In this document: in pieces, positions 8,900 to 17,381 of the stretch
Layout: every line of letters starts with the position of its first letter
Numbering within the stretch: the first letter of the stretch is position 1
NCBI GenBank assembly: GCA_044221335.1
Contig: JBGAPI010000007.1
Location: 83,555-147,554 of the forward strand
Direction of reading: 5' to 3'
Source: JBGAPI01 sp044221335
GTDB taxonomy: Bacteria; Pseudomonadota; Gammaproteobacteria; Xanthomonadales; Ahniellaceae
Length of the DNA stretch: 64,000 nt
Translations under genes and position numbers: made by a program
The notes under the pieces: model-generated
What the model was told of the DNA's origin: nothing
The model's input: the letters and a program-made list of their open reading frames with translations, nothing else
The model's database searches: none

Positions 8900-9847
8900 A
8901 TGCGCTGCTACTACACCCACCACTACGTCCTGCCGCTGCCGCCGGAGCACCGCTTCCCGATGGCGAAGTACGCCGGGCTCTTCGCCAGGGTCGCCGAGCA
9001 GGCGCCGAGGCTCGGCATCGAGCTGGTCGAGCCGCCGCTGGCGACGGTGGCGGATCTCGAGCGTGTCCATGACCTCGACTACGTCCGCCGCGCGCTGGCC
9101 GGCGAGCTGACCGCGACCGAGCTCCGAAGGATCGGCTTTCCCTGGTCACCCGGCATGATCGAGCGCTCCCGCCGTTCCGCCGGCGCGACGCGGGCAGCGC
9201 TGGTCGATGCGCTCATGCGGCCGGAGGCGACGGCGGTCAATCTGGCCGGCGGAACCCACCATGCAGGGCCCACGCACGGCGCCGGCTACTGCGTGTTCAA
9301 CGACGCCGCCGTCGCCATCCGCGCGGCGCAGGCGGACGGACTGCTGCGGCGCGCGCTGATCGTCGACCTCGACGTGCACCAGGGCAACGGCAGCGCCGCG
9401 ATCTTCGCCGGCGACGCCAGCGTCTATACCTTCTCGATGCACGGCGCGAAGAACTACCCGGCCTTGCGCAGCCCCAGCGATCGCGACGTCGACCTGCCGG
9501 ACGGCTGTGACGACGCGAGCTACCTCGACACCCTGGCCGCGCATCTCCCCGAGGTGCTCGATCGCGCGGCGCCGGAGGCGGTGATCTACCTCGCCGGCGC
9601 CGATCCCTACGCCGGCGACCGCCTCGGCCGGCTGGCGCTGTCCAAGCCGGGCCTCGTCGAACGCGACCGCTACGTGCTGCGCCAGTGCGCGCGGCGCGGC
9701 CTGCCGCTGGTGCTGACCATGGCGGGCGGCTATGCCGAGTCGGTGGACGACATCGTCGACATCCATTTCGCGACGGTCGCGGCCGCGGCCGTCCACGCGC
9801 GCGAGCTGTTCCGGGAGTCCGGCGCGCGGCCGCTTGCTGCCGGATAA
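8900..9847 (+). CDS. histone deacetylase superfamily hydrolase
   Basis: A 315-residue zinc amidohydrolase of the acetoin-utilisation/acetylpolyamine hydrolase/HDAC superfamily. The catalytic His pair is H120-H121 in GGTHHAGPTHGAG, zinc ligands are D158 and H160 (DLDVHQGNG) and D235 (GADPYAGDRLG), and the transition-state Tyr is Y278 in AGGYAES. The ATG at 8900 fits the family N-terminus (YYTHHYVLPLPPEHRFPMAKY). Likely activity is removing acyl groups from a small amine or a protein lysine; the substrate cannot be read from sequence. The protein appears cytoplasmic. It starts just after the REP pair and ends 34 bp before the sigma-factor gene. Confidence 0.9.
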   Translation: MRCYYTHHYVLPLPPEHRFPMAKYAGLFARVAEQAPRLGIELVEPPLATVADLERVHDLDYVRRALAGELTATELRRIGFPWSPGMIERSRRSAGATRAALVDALMRPEATAVNLAGGTHHAGPTHGAGYCVFNDAAVAIRAAQADGLLRRALIVDLDVHQGNGSAAIFAGDASVYTFSMHGAKNYPALRSPSDRDVDLPDGCDDASYLDTLAAHLPEVLDRAAPEAVIYLAGADPYAGDRLGRLALSKPGLVERDRYVLRQCARRGLPLVLTMAGGYAESVDDIVDIHFATVAAAAVHARELFRESGARPLAAG

Positions 9848-9881
9848 ACCCTTCCGGGGCGGGCGGCATCACAGAGATGCC

Positions 9882-10484
9882 ATGATCGCGACCGCCGCCC
9901 TCACCATGCCGATGACCGCACCGACGCTCACCACCGCGACGGACGACCACGATGCCGAGCGCCGCCTGGTCGAGCGCGCGGCCGCCGGCGATCGTCTCGC
10001 GTTCGAGCGCCTCTACCGGCAGCACGTCGGACGGGTGTTCGCCACCGTGAAGCGTCTGGTCGGCGGCCAGGTCGCGCGCGCCGAGGAGCTGACCCAGGAC
10101 GCCTTCGTGCGCGCCTGGCGCAAGCTGCCCGATTTCCGTCACGAAAGCGCGTTCGGCACCTGGCTGTACCGGCTCGCGGTGAACACCGCACTGATGGACC
10201 TGCGTTCGCGCAGCGGTGCCGAGGACCTGGAAGACGAACTGGACGCCGAAGTGGCCGCGGTCCTCCCGGCGCAGGCAAGCCGGACCGACGTCCGGATCGA
10301 CCTCGGCCGCGCGGTCGCCGCGCTGCCGCCGCGCGCCCGGGCAGTGCTGGTGCTGCACGATGTCGAGGGCTGGCGCCACGAGGAGATCGGCATCGAACTC
10401 GGCATCGCGATCGGTACCTCGAAGGCGACCTTGCACCGTGCGCGCCGACTGCTGCGCGACGGATTGGGAGAACAACATGAGTGA
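9882..10484 (+). CDS. ECF-type RNA polymerase sigma factor
   Basis: A 200-residue sigma-70 of the RpoE-like group. Region 2 (FERLYRQHVGRVFATVKRL, AEELTQDAFVRAWRKL) runs from about residues 40 to 108, with the typical WLYRLAVNTALMDLR end. Region 4 (LPPRARAVLVLHDVEGWRHEEIG, then a TSKATLHRARRLL recognition helix) is near the C-terminus. In-frame ATGs at 9906 and 9912 are alternative starts. The stop overlaps the next gene by 8 bp, typical of a sigma factor coupled to its anti-sigma factor. It likely controls the downstream envelope-protein genes. Confidence 0.92.
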   Translation: MIATAALTMPMTAPTLTTATDDHDAERRLVERAAAGDRLAFERLYRQHVGRVFATVKRLVGGQVARAEELTQDAFVRAWRKLPDFRHESAFGTWLYRLAVNTALMDLRSRSGAEDLEDELDAEVAAVLPAQASRTDVRIDLGRAVAALPPRARAVLVLHDVEGWRHEEIGIELGIAIGTSKATLHRARRLLRDGLGEQHE

Positions 10485-10992
10485 CTTCGAACTTCTGCGC
10501 GATCTGCGCGCGCTGCGCCGCGACGAGCCGCCGACGCGCGACCTGTGGCCGGAGATCGCGACGCGGCTGGCGGACCCCGCCGTCGCCGAGCCGACGCCGG
10601 AGCGATCGCGCCCGGCGCCGCTGCGCTGGGCGATGGCCGCGGCGGTGCTGCTCGCCGCCGGTGCGATCACCTGGGCGATGAAGGCTCCGACGCCGGCCGC
10701 GCCGGCGGTTGCCCGGCAGGCATCGGGCGAGCGCGATTCGCCGCGCTTCGTGTTCGAGCAGGCCCGCGAGATGCGCTCGGAGTACTCGACGCTGCGCGGC
10801 GAACTCGATCGCGGCGGCGATGCGCTGTCGCCGACTGCCGACCCGGCGCGCTACGCCGCCGATCGCCAGCTGGCGCAGGCCTCCGGCGAGCTGATGAAGG
10901 CGCTCGCGCTGCAACCCAATTCCCCCTACCTGCTGCGGCTGCTGCGGCGTACCGAAGACGCACGTCTCCGCCTGTCCCGGCCGACGGCCTGA
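10477..10992 (+). CDS. membrane anti-sigma factor (putative)
   Basis: A 171-residue protein starting inside the sigma gene (ATGAGTGA overlap). The N-terminal 45 residues are charged and cytoplasmic (MSDFELLRDLRALRRDEPP), as in anti-sigma domains. A single membrane helix (WAMAAAVLLAAGAITWAM) spans about residues 50-68, and a helical Ala/Arg/Glu-rich periplasmic part follows. There is no His-Cys-Cys zinc motif, so it is not a classical ZAS protein. The role is inferred from position, overlap and topology. Confidence 0.72.
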   Translation: MSDFELLRDLRALRRDEPPTRDLWPEIATRLADPAVAEPTPERSRPAPLRWAMAAAVLLAAGAITWAMKAPTPAAPAVARQASGERDSPRFVFEQAREMRSEYSTLRGELDRGGDALSPTADPARYAADRQLAQASGELMKALALQPNSPYLLRLLRRTEDARLRLSRPTA

Positions 10993-11029
10993 GCGCCGAC
11001 GGTCCCACCCCAAACGAAATGACGCCCCG

Positions 11030-11968
11030 ATGGCGATGAGGTCCCCGATGAACTCCGTCCGCAACGTCCTGGCCCTGGCGATCGCCCTGGCCACCGCCCC
11101 ACTGGTCACGTCGTCGCCGGCGCTGGCCAGTACCCCGATCAGCGAGGCCAACCGGCCGCTCGACGCCGACGGCCGCGTCGAGATCGACAACGTCGCCGGC
11201 AAGGTCGAGGTGCACGCCTGGGATCGCAACGAGGTCGCGATCGAAGGAAAGATCGGAGACGGCTCCAAGCTCACCGTCAGCGGCGACAGTCACGCGCTGC
11301 ACTACAAGGTCGAGAATCCGGAACATCACGGCTGGTTCGGCCTCAACAACGGCCCGAAGGAAGACTCGGTGCTGATCCTGAAGGTGCCCGCCGCCGCGCG
11401 CATCGAACTGGATGTCGTCAGCTCCGACGCGACGATCGACGGCCTGATGGGCAGTCGCGAGCTGAAGATCGATGCCGTGTCCGGCGACGTGCAGGTGAAT
11501 GCGGAAGCCGAGCGGATCGAGGTCGAGATGGTGAGCGGCAACCTCGAGCTCGCCGGCAGTTCGCGCGACACCCGGATCAACACCGTCTCCGGCGACGTCA
11601 AGAGCCGCGGCCTCGGCGGCAAGATGAAGGTCGAGACGGTCAGCGGCAATGCCGAGTTCGACTGTCCGGTGGTCGACGAGCTGCGCTTCTCCAGCGTCTC
11701 CGGCGACGCGCGCTTCGAGATCGCGAAGTTCGGCGGCGGCGACATCAAGGCCGAGACCCTGAGCGGCCGCCTGCGCCTCGGCGTGCCCGCGCCGCTGACC
11801 ATGCGGCTGCGCGCCGAGTCGTTCAGCGGCAACATCGACAGCGATTTCGGCAAGGTCGATCGTGAGGAATACGGCCCCGGCCAGTCGCTCGATTTCCGCC
11901 CGGCGGACGCGCATGGCGACATCCGCGTCGAGTCGTTCAGCGGCAACGTGGTGATCAAGAAGCACTGA
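11030..11968 (+). CDS. DUF4097-family beta-strand repeat exported protein
   Basis: A 312-residue protein with an N-terminal signal peptide (VLALAIALATAPLVTSSPALA, cleavage near residue 34). The repeating pattern SGDV/SGNL/SGNA/SGDA/SGRL/SGNI, about every 20-25 residues, makes the solenoid of short beta strands typical of DUF4097 (putative adhesin) proteins. Several in-frame ATGs (11030, 11036, 11048) compete as starts; none has a strong ribosome site. It lies 37 bp after the anti-sigma gene, so it is probably part of the same regulon. It is likely periplasmic or cell-surface; no enzymatic motif is seen. Confidence 0.85.
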   Translation: MAMRSPMNSVRNVLALAIALATAPLVTSSPALASTPISEANRPLDADGRVEIDNVAGKVEVHAWDRNEVAIEGKIGDGSKLTVSGDSHALHYKVENPEHHGWFGLNNGPKEDSVLILKVPAAARIELDVVSSDATIDGLMGSRELKIDAVSGDVQVNAEAERIEVEMVSGNLELAGSSRDTRINTVSGDVKSRGLGGKMKVETVSGNAEFDCPVVDELRFSSVSGDARFEIAKFGGGDIKAETLSGRLRLGVPAPLTMRLRAESFSGNIDSDFGKVDREEYGPGQSLDFRPADAHGDIRVESFSGNVVIKKH

Positions 11969-12097
11969 TCTCGGCACCTGGGAAGCGGTGGCCGGACGAG
12001 TGGGCTCGCTCCGGCCGTCGGGCGCAGCGCGACGCAGCCGTCGAGGCGCTCGACTCCCGTCTCCCGCATCGATGAATACTCCAACGGGGAACAGAAC

Positions 12098-12499
12098 ATG
12101 GCGATCTCGAAAATTGCGGCGGCAGTGACAACGGCGGTGCTTGGCCTGGCCCTGGCCGGTTCCTGGGCGATGGCGAAGCCTGCGGCTCCGGACGGCGGGA
12201 CGGAGGCGTGGCAGCACGTCCATCCGCAGATCTCGGTGCTGGTGAGCAAGGCCGATCGCGAGGGCTTCTATCAGGTCGATGCGGAGATCCGCGACATCGG
12301 CAGCGGCGCCGTGCTGGCGAAGCCGAAGCTGATCGCGAAGGCCGGCGAACTCGCCGCGATCCAGGCCGGTTCCGAGGCAGGCACGCGGCTGGATCTCGCG
12401 GTGAAGGTGGAGCCGGATCAGAGGCGCGTCACCTACACCTCGGACCTGATACAGCACGGCGAAGTCGTGTCTCGCCAGACGGCCTCCGTCGCCCTGTAG
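12098..12499 (+). CDS. small exported protein of unknown function
   Basis: A 133-residue protein with a clear signal peptide (MAISKIAAAVTTAVLGLALAGSWAMA, cleavage after AMA at about residue 26). The mature part of about 105 residues looks like a compact beta sandwich (ISVLVSKADREGFYQVDAEIRD ... LDLAVKVEPDQRRVTYTSDLI). GGGGAACAGAAC ahead of the ATG gives a good ribosome site. No family is recognised. It closes the sigma/anti-sigma/DUF4097 run. Its TAG stop (12497-12499) is inside a GTAG palindrome, and the convergent gene is terminated by the mirror copy 65 bp away. Confidence 0.7.
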   Translation: MAISKIAAAVTTAVLGLALAGSWAMAKPAAPDGGTEAWQHVHPQISVLVSKADREGFYQVDAEIRDIGSGAVLAKPKLIAKAGELAAIQAGSEAGTRLDLAVKVEPDQRRVTYTSDLIQHGEVVSRQTASVAL

Positions 12500-12585
12500 G
12501 GCGGGCACTGCCCGCCATCGCGAGACGTTTCGGCTGCTCTGGCAGGAATCGTCATCGAAGCAACGGCGGCCTGGGACCGCCCTAC
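12496..12585. repeat. inverted REP-like pair closing two convergent genes
   Basis: The left copy at 12496-12518 reads GTAGGGCGGGCA then TGCCCGCCAT. The right copy at about 12564-12585 is inverted (GGCGGCC, TGGGA, CCGCCCTAC). Each copy's TAG is a stop codon, for the plus-strand gene at 12497 and for the minus-strand gene at 12582. The right copy's stem is imperfect. Confidence 0.8.
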
Positions 12586-13775
12586 CTCAGCAGCGTCACC
12601 GGATGGTCCTCGCGGATCACCAGCAGCCCGTCGACCCGGTGCGACCAGTCGGAGCGTTCGAACGCGCCTGCGATCATCCGCGACGGGCTTCGACCGGCAG
12701 CGCGCAAGGCCGCCGCGTCGAGGAAGGCCGTGTTTTCCGAGCGGTCGTGCAGCGCGAGTGCCTCCAACGCATCCACCGGTGCCGCGGACAGCGGCGCCAC
12801 CTTGTGACGGCCGGTCGTGCCGCCGAGCGATGAGATCGCGATGATCGTCGGTCGCGAGTCCGTTTCCTGCGCGATGTGCCAGCCCATCGGGACGATCTTC
12901 ATCGCTTCCCGCTCGTCCTCGGCCGGTGGCCGCTGCAGATGAGTGGTGGCGGCCCAGACGATCGCCTTGCTGCCCTTGCGAAGACGCGACAGCTGCCACT
13001 GCAGATTGAGGGACATCGAGCGGTCACGCTCGTTGTACCCCAGCGACCAGGGCTCGCTCTCGGTCAGATCGCGCGCGACGAAGCGGGCAAAGCTCGCCGT
13101 CGTGGCGCGCAGGGGCTGGTCGGCGGGCGAGTTCCGGACCAGCCATTGCGCGTCGACGGACTGCAGGCAGTCCTGCACCTGCTTCTTGTCGGTCGCCGCG
13201 TAGGGCCGACTCGGGTCGAGGGAATGCGCTTCGCGCACGGCCAGCGCTGCCGCGCAGGTGGCGCGCGCCGGCGCGGGAAGCACCGCGAGCAGGTCACGGG
13301 CGAGGCCGTCCGGCGCGTAGTGTGCGGTCGAAGTGCCCGTCTGATCATCCATGCCGGCGATCGTCAGGCGGTGGCTGCGGCGGTAGTCCGCGAGGAAGGC
13401 CGCGAAGGGCTGGAACTCGGCGGTGTAGGACCACAGTCCGCCGACGGCGTCGTCGATCTCCTGCGCGCTGATCGTTTCGCCTTCGGCGGCGCGGCGATCG
13501 AGCTCCAGGAATTCCACCATCGAGCTCTCGAACACGATGGTGTCGAAATGACAGTGTTCGATCAGCCGTCGCGCGAGCTCGGACTTGACGCGGATCGTCC
13601 CGCCGCTGTCGTGGTTCGCGGTCTCGCCGAGGAACACGAGACGGGAATCGCAGGTGGCACGGGTGGCCGCATCGAGCGCCGAGGTCTCGTCGGCGTCGGC
13701 CGCGGACGCGGGCGTCCGCGAAACGAACATCAAGGCGGCGAGCAGGACTGCCCGGGCAGGGGATCGGCGGGACAT
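12582..13775 (-). CDS. erythromycin esterase-like exported protein
   Basis: A 397-residue protein starting at the ATG at 13775 (MSRRSPARAVLLAALMFVSR...), with a signal peptide cleaved near TPASA, about residue 25. The body has the pattern of the erythromycin-esterase/ChaN-like superfamily: LVFLGETANHDSGG, with Gly-Glu and His on the first strand; FDTIVFESSMVEFLELDRR; LTIAGMDDQTG; and a late IVWAATTHL strand with a conserved His. Family members hydrolyse macrolide lactones, but most chromosomal homologues have unknown substrates, so I do not infer resistance. It converges with the 133-residue gene and ends in a REP-embedded TAG. Confidence 0.72.
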   Translation of the reverse strand: MSRRSPARAVLLAALMFVSRTPASAADADETSALDAATRATCDSRLVFLGETANHDSGGTIRVKSELARRLIEHCHFDTIVFESSMVEFLELDRRAAEGETISAQEIDDAVGGLWSYTAEFQPFAAFLADYRRSHRLTIAGMDDQTGTSTAHYAPDGLARDLLAVLPAPARATCAAALAVREAHSLDPSRPYAATDKKQVQDCLQSVDAQWLVRNSPADQPLRATTASFARFVARDLTESEPWSLGYNERDRSMSLNLQWQLSRLRKGSKAIVWAATTHLQRPPAEDEREAMKIVPMGWHIAQETDSRPTIIAISSLGGTTGRHKVAPLSAAPVDALEALALHDRSENTAFLDAAALRAAGRSPSRMIAGAFERSDWSHRVDGLLVIREDHPVTLLR

Positions 13776-14131
13776 CGCGGTCTCCGTGACCGAGTGATGG
13801 GCCGGATGCGAGCCTCGGGGAGGGCAATTAGTTCCTGGGACGGGACACTGGAACCCTGACGCCGCCCGTAGCTTCATCGGAGAAGGATGTGCGGCGGAAG
13901 CGTCTTTCCGTGTCCTGCCCGATTCGGAGAGGTCCTGCGCGTAACGCTGCGGTCCGGAAGAAGTCCCCGATTCGAGCCGAGCGCCGGAATGGCGTCGTGC
14001 CGCGTGATCCGTCGACCGGCCGATCGGAGGGCGGTCATCACCCCGGAGTCTCTCCCCGAATGGTGCTGATCGCGTACGGTCGGGAGCCGGGAGTGACCAT
14101 GCGCGCGTTACGCGGAAATTGGTGAAGAACC
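13776..14131. other. 356-bp intergenic region without a supported gene
   Basis: It lies between the divergent start of the esterase-like gene and the receptor terminator. Small open frames exist on the plus strand but have no ribosome site and no recognisable protein. It likely carries the promoter of the esterase-like gene; no clear -35/-10 pair was found. Confidence 0.5.
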
Positions 14132-14161
14132 AAAAAAAACGGCCCCGTTTCCGGGGCCGTT
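14132..14161 (-). terminator. Rho-independent terminator of the TonB receptor gene
   Basis: On the minus strand the stem ACGGCCCCGG, loop AAA and complementary arm are followed by a run of eight T. The stem is GC-rich and begins about 38 bp after the receptor's stop codon. Confidence 0.92.
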
Positions 14162-14199
14162 CTTCTCACACTACTACCGAAGCTGTCCGATCAACCGGA

Positions 14200-17151
14200 T
14201 CAGAACTTCTGGTGGTAGCTGACGTACCAGAAGCGACCCGGGATGTCGTAGCTGTTCGGGAAGCCGTTGGCGAACGTCGTGGCGGACGGCGGCGGCTGCT
14301 TGTTGAAGGCATTGCGCAGACCGGCCGTGATGCGGCCATCCCACGGCGAATTCCAACCCACCTGGAAGTCGTTGTAGGTGATGGTCGGGATGTCGTTGAA
14401 GATGCCATCGCCGTTGCTGCCGTCCGGACCGCTGTCGACGATGCGGTTGCAGTACTCGGCGTCGTCGGCGTTGATCAGGTTCGGCGAGCAGTCTTCCTCG
14501 AGACCCGAGAAGTAGCGAACGCCCCAGGTCGCGTCCCAGTCACCCATCTGCCAGTTCACCGAGAACTGGTCACGGATGCGCCAGGTCGCCGTGCCGGCCT
14601 GTTCGCCGGTCGCGTCGTCGAAGTCCGCACCCTTTTCAGGCTGGAACTGGCTGTGCGTGGTGTAGGCCAGGGCATTGTTGATGCGGAACTTGCCCCACTG
14701 GGTGTCGAACTTGTAGCTCGAGGTCAGGTCGTAGCCTTCCTCGATCAGCGCCGCCGCGTTGAACTGCGTGGTGTTGACCGCGGCGACTTCACCCGACGCC
14801 GGGTTGCGCGAGATCAGCGGGCAGAAGCGGATGCGATCCGCGTCCGTGCCACGGATGCAGCGCGCCAGCGTGGTGTTGGCGCCGAACGAGGTCAGGCCGT
14901 CCTTCAGGCGGATGCGGTACCAGTCCAGACCGACGTCGAGGCCTTCGACGTAGGACGGGCTGTAGACCAGACCCAGCGTACCGGTGTGGCCCTGCTCCGG
15001 CTTCAGGTCGATGTTGCCGCCGAACAGCGCGCGGATCTGCGAGTTGGCCTGCGGAGCACCGCCACCCGGGGTGCCCGGGGTGCCCGGAACGCCCGCGGCG
15101 ACGCAGCGCTGCTGCTGGCCGACGGTCAGGTTGTTCCAGTTGGAGGTACGGCACGGGTCGGTCGCCGCCGGGAAGCCTTCGGCCTGACCCGCGAACAGGT
15201 CGGACACGTTCGGCGCGCGGAAGGTCTTCGCGTAGTTGCCGCGGACCAGCAGGTCGTTGATCGGCTTCCACTTGAAGCCGGCCTTCCAGTTGGTCGTGTT
15301 GCCGAGGAAGCGGGCCGCCTGATCATGCGGGACCAGCTCGGTCGGACGGCGGAAATAGCCGTGCGCCGAGTAGTCGGAGTAGCGGGCCGCCAGCGACAGT
15401 TCCAGCGACTGGATGCCGGTCATGTCCTTGACGATCGGGGCGTTGAACTCGACGTAGTACTCGTTGACCACTTCCACGCCCGAGGTGCGCTCGGTGAAGT
15501 TGGTCGACGAGCCACCTTCGGAGACCAGCGCGTCCGGCGTGAACACGCCGTTGTCACGGCGGTATTCGAAGCCGGTGGCGAAGCCCAGCGGGCCGGCCGG
15601 CAGTTCGAGGATCTCGCCGGTGATGTTGGCGGTGTAGTCGGCCAGGGTGTTTTCCTGGGTGTTGACCAGCTGGTAGCCGACGTAGTTCAGGCCGGCGCGG
15701 GCTTCGGCAGCGGACTGACGACCGGCGGCGACGCCGAGGTCCGGGCCACCGAACAGGTTGAACGGCACGCAACCGTTGATGACCGCACCCGGGGCGCCGC
15801 AACGCAGGACGCCGGCGGAGTCGCGGAACGACGGGCCGAGGGCGTTGCGCAGGTTGAACAGGTTGACGTAGTTGTCACCCGAGGAGTCGTAGTTGTTCGC
15901 GTGGTACTGGAACGCGGTGTCCCACGTGAAGTTGCGATCCCACAGGTCGAAGCTGCCTTCGAAGCCGCCGGTGAAGGCGTAGGTGTCGAAGTCGAAGTTG
16001 TTGTGACGCGGGCCGAGGGCCTGCATGCGGAAGTTGGCGGTGGTGATGTCGCGGCCGAACGGGTTGAACACGTTCGCCGACGAGACCGCGAACTGCCACT
16101 GCGGACCCTGGGTGCCCGACGCGGCGATGGTCAGCGGCACTTCGGCCAGCTGCTGCGAACCACGACGCTTCACGTAGGTCGCGTTCGTGAAGAACGTGAT
16201 GTTGTCCGTGATGTCGTAGCGGCCCTGCAGGTACATCGAGTAGCGGTCGAACGGCTGCTGCAGGTAGTTGACCGGCGCGAAGTTGTAGCGGTCGGCGTTG
16301 CTGAACGCGTGGAAATCTTCCGGGCGGGTGCCCGCGGCGCCGGTGTTCAGCACGCGGTTGGTCAGGGTCGGAGCGCCCGACGCCGAGAAGCGGCCGTACA
16401 GGTTCGAGGCCGAGCCGTAGCCCGGGCCACCGAGGTACAGCGGCTCGGAGGAGATCCGGCGGTCACCGGCGAAGATCTCTTCCTGCTTGGTGTACGCGAA
16501 GTTCACCATCAGGGAGGCGCGGTCGGTCGAACCGCCGAGCGAGAAGTCGTAGGACTCCTGGCGGCCGTCGCCGTGGTCGTTCTCACCGACGTAGGAATTG
16601 ACTTCCATGCCGTCGTAGGACTTCTTCGTGACCAGGTTGATAACGCCGGCGATGGCGTCGGAACCGTAGATCGCGGAGGCGCCGTCCTTCAGGATTTCGA
16701 TGCGCTCGACGATGGCCAGCGGGATCGTCTGGAAGTCGACGACGCCGAAGTTGGCGACCCAGCGGCGGCCATTGACCAGCACGAGGGTGCGCTGCGGACC
16801 GAAGTTGCGCAGCGAGACGTTGACCGTACCGTTGTTGCCGTTGGTCAGGTTGTTGACCGTGGTGACACCGGAGTTGTCGGAGTACACCAGGCTGGTCAGC
16901 ACGTCACCGACGTTGGCCAGACCGGTGCGCTGGATCTCCGCCTTGTCGATGACGGCGACCGGCTGGGCGGTCTCGACATCGACGCGCTTGATGCGCGAAC
17001 CCAGCACCGTCATGGTCTCGAGCTTCTTGGTCTCGCCGGACTTGGTTTCCTGGGCGAAGACCACGCCGGACGTCGCTGCCGCAGTGGCGGTGACACCGAG
17101 CGTAAGAGCGAGACGAACGGCTTGGGAAAGCTCGTTTTGATTGAGTCTCAT
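14200..17151 (-). CDS. TonB-dependent outer-membrane receptor
   Basis: A 983-residue protein, start ATG at 17151 preceded by GGAGAGAAC. The signal peptide ends near residue 33 (GVVFA/QE). The plug domain begins with LETMTVLGSRIKRVDVETAQPV and includes NRxT-like strand patterns and the VNGRRW and GSDAIAGVINLVTKK segments. The remaining roughly 800 residues alternate in a 22-strand-barrel manner and end in an aromatic Phe (WYVSYHQKF). There is no STN domain, so FecA-type signalling is not expected. A Gly/Pro-rich loop (GVPGTPGTPGGGAP) with Cys pairs near residue 680 may be extracellular. The ligand is unknown; the large size and the GSRIKR group suggest peptides, glycans or other large substrates rather than simple siderophores. 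The sulfotransferase lies immediately upstream on the same strand. Confidence 0.93.
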   Translation of the reverse strand: MRLNQNELSQAVRLALTLGVTATAAATSGVVFAQETKSGETKKLETMTVLGSRIKRVDVETAQPVAVIDKAEIQRTGLANVGDVLTSLVYSDNSGVTTVNNLTNGNNGTVNVSLRNFGPQRTLVLVNGRRWVANFGVVDFQTIPLAIVERIEILKDGASAIYGSDAIAGVINLVTKKSYDGMEVNSYVGENDHGDGRQESYDFSLGGSTDRASLMVNFAYTKQEEIFAGDRRISSEPLYLGGPGYGSASNLYGRFSASGAPTLTNRVLNTGAAGTRPEDFHAFSNADRYNFAPVNYLQQPFDRYSMYLQGRYDITDNITFFTNATYVKRRGSQQLAEVPLTIAASGTQGPQWQFAVSSANVFNPFGRDITTANFRMQALGPRHNNFDFDTYAFTGGFEGSFDLWDRNFTWDTAFQYHANNYDSSGDNYVNLFNLRNALGPSFRDSAGVLRCGAPGAVINGCVPFNLFGGPDLGVAAGRQSAAEARAGLNYVGYQLVNTQENTLADYTANITGEILELPAGPLGFATGFEYRRDNGVFTPDALVSEGGSSTNFTERTSGVEVVNEYYVEFNAPIVKDMTGIQSLELSLAARYSDYSAHGYFRRPTELVPHDQAARFLGNTTNWKAGFKWKPINDLLVRGNYAKTFRAPNVSDLFAGQAEGFPAATDPCRTSNWNNLTVGQQQRCVAAGVPGTPGTPGGGAPQANSQIRALFGGNIDLKPEQGHTGTLGLVYSPSYVEGLDVGLDWYRIRLKDGLTSFGANTTLARCIRGTDADRIRFCPLISRNPASGEVAAVNTTQFNAAALIEEGYDLTSSYKFDTQWGKFRINNALAYTTHSQFQPEKGADFDDATGEQAGTATWRIRDQFSVNWQMGDWDATWGVRYFSGLEEDCSPNLINADDAEYCNRIVDSGPDGSNGDGIFNDIPTITYNDFQVGWNSPWDGRITAGLRNAFNKQPPPSATTFANGFPNSYDIPGRFWYVSYHQKF

Positions 17152-17381
17152 GTAGTTCTCTCCAACGTCAGAGGTTGATCGTTTCGGGACAAAAACAAAC
17201 ACATACTTGTTGCAAGGGTTTCCGTCCTTGGAACAGCCGAAGCTTGGGCCCACCCATACCCTCGGCAGCGGACGAGATTAGCAGGTTTTTTACAATTGAG
17301 CGAAAGCACCCCCATCCCCGCCGTCACGGCACGCAACACACGGTACTCGCCGTACGAAGGGTTTCCTAGTGCCGTCGCCGA

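Noticed and set aside
13887..14125. Short plus-strand frames between the esterase-like gene and the receptor
   Set aside because: They overlap each other in different frames, have no ribosome site and no signal peptide or domain.
14119..17178. A 1019-residue plus-strand frame opposite the TonB receptor
   Set aside because: It starts inside the terminator and has no recognisable protein sequence. The minus strand has a complete receptor with signal peptide, plug, barrel and terminator.
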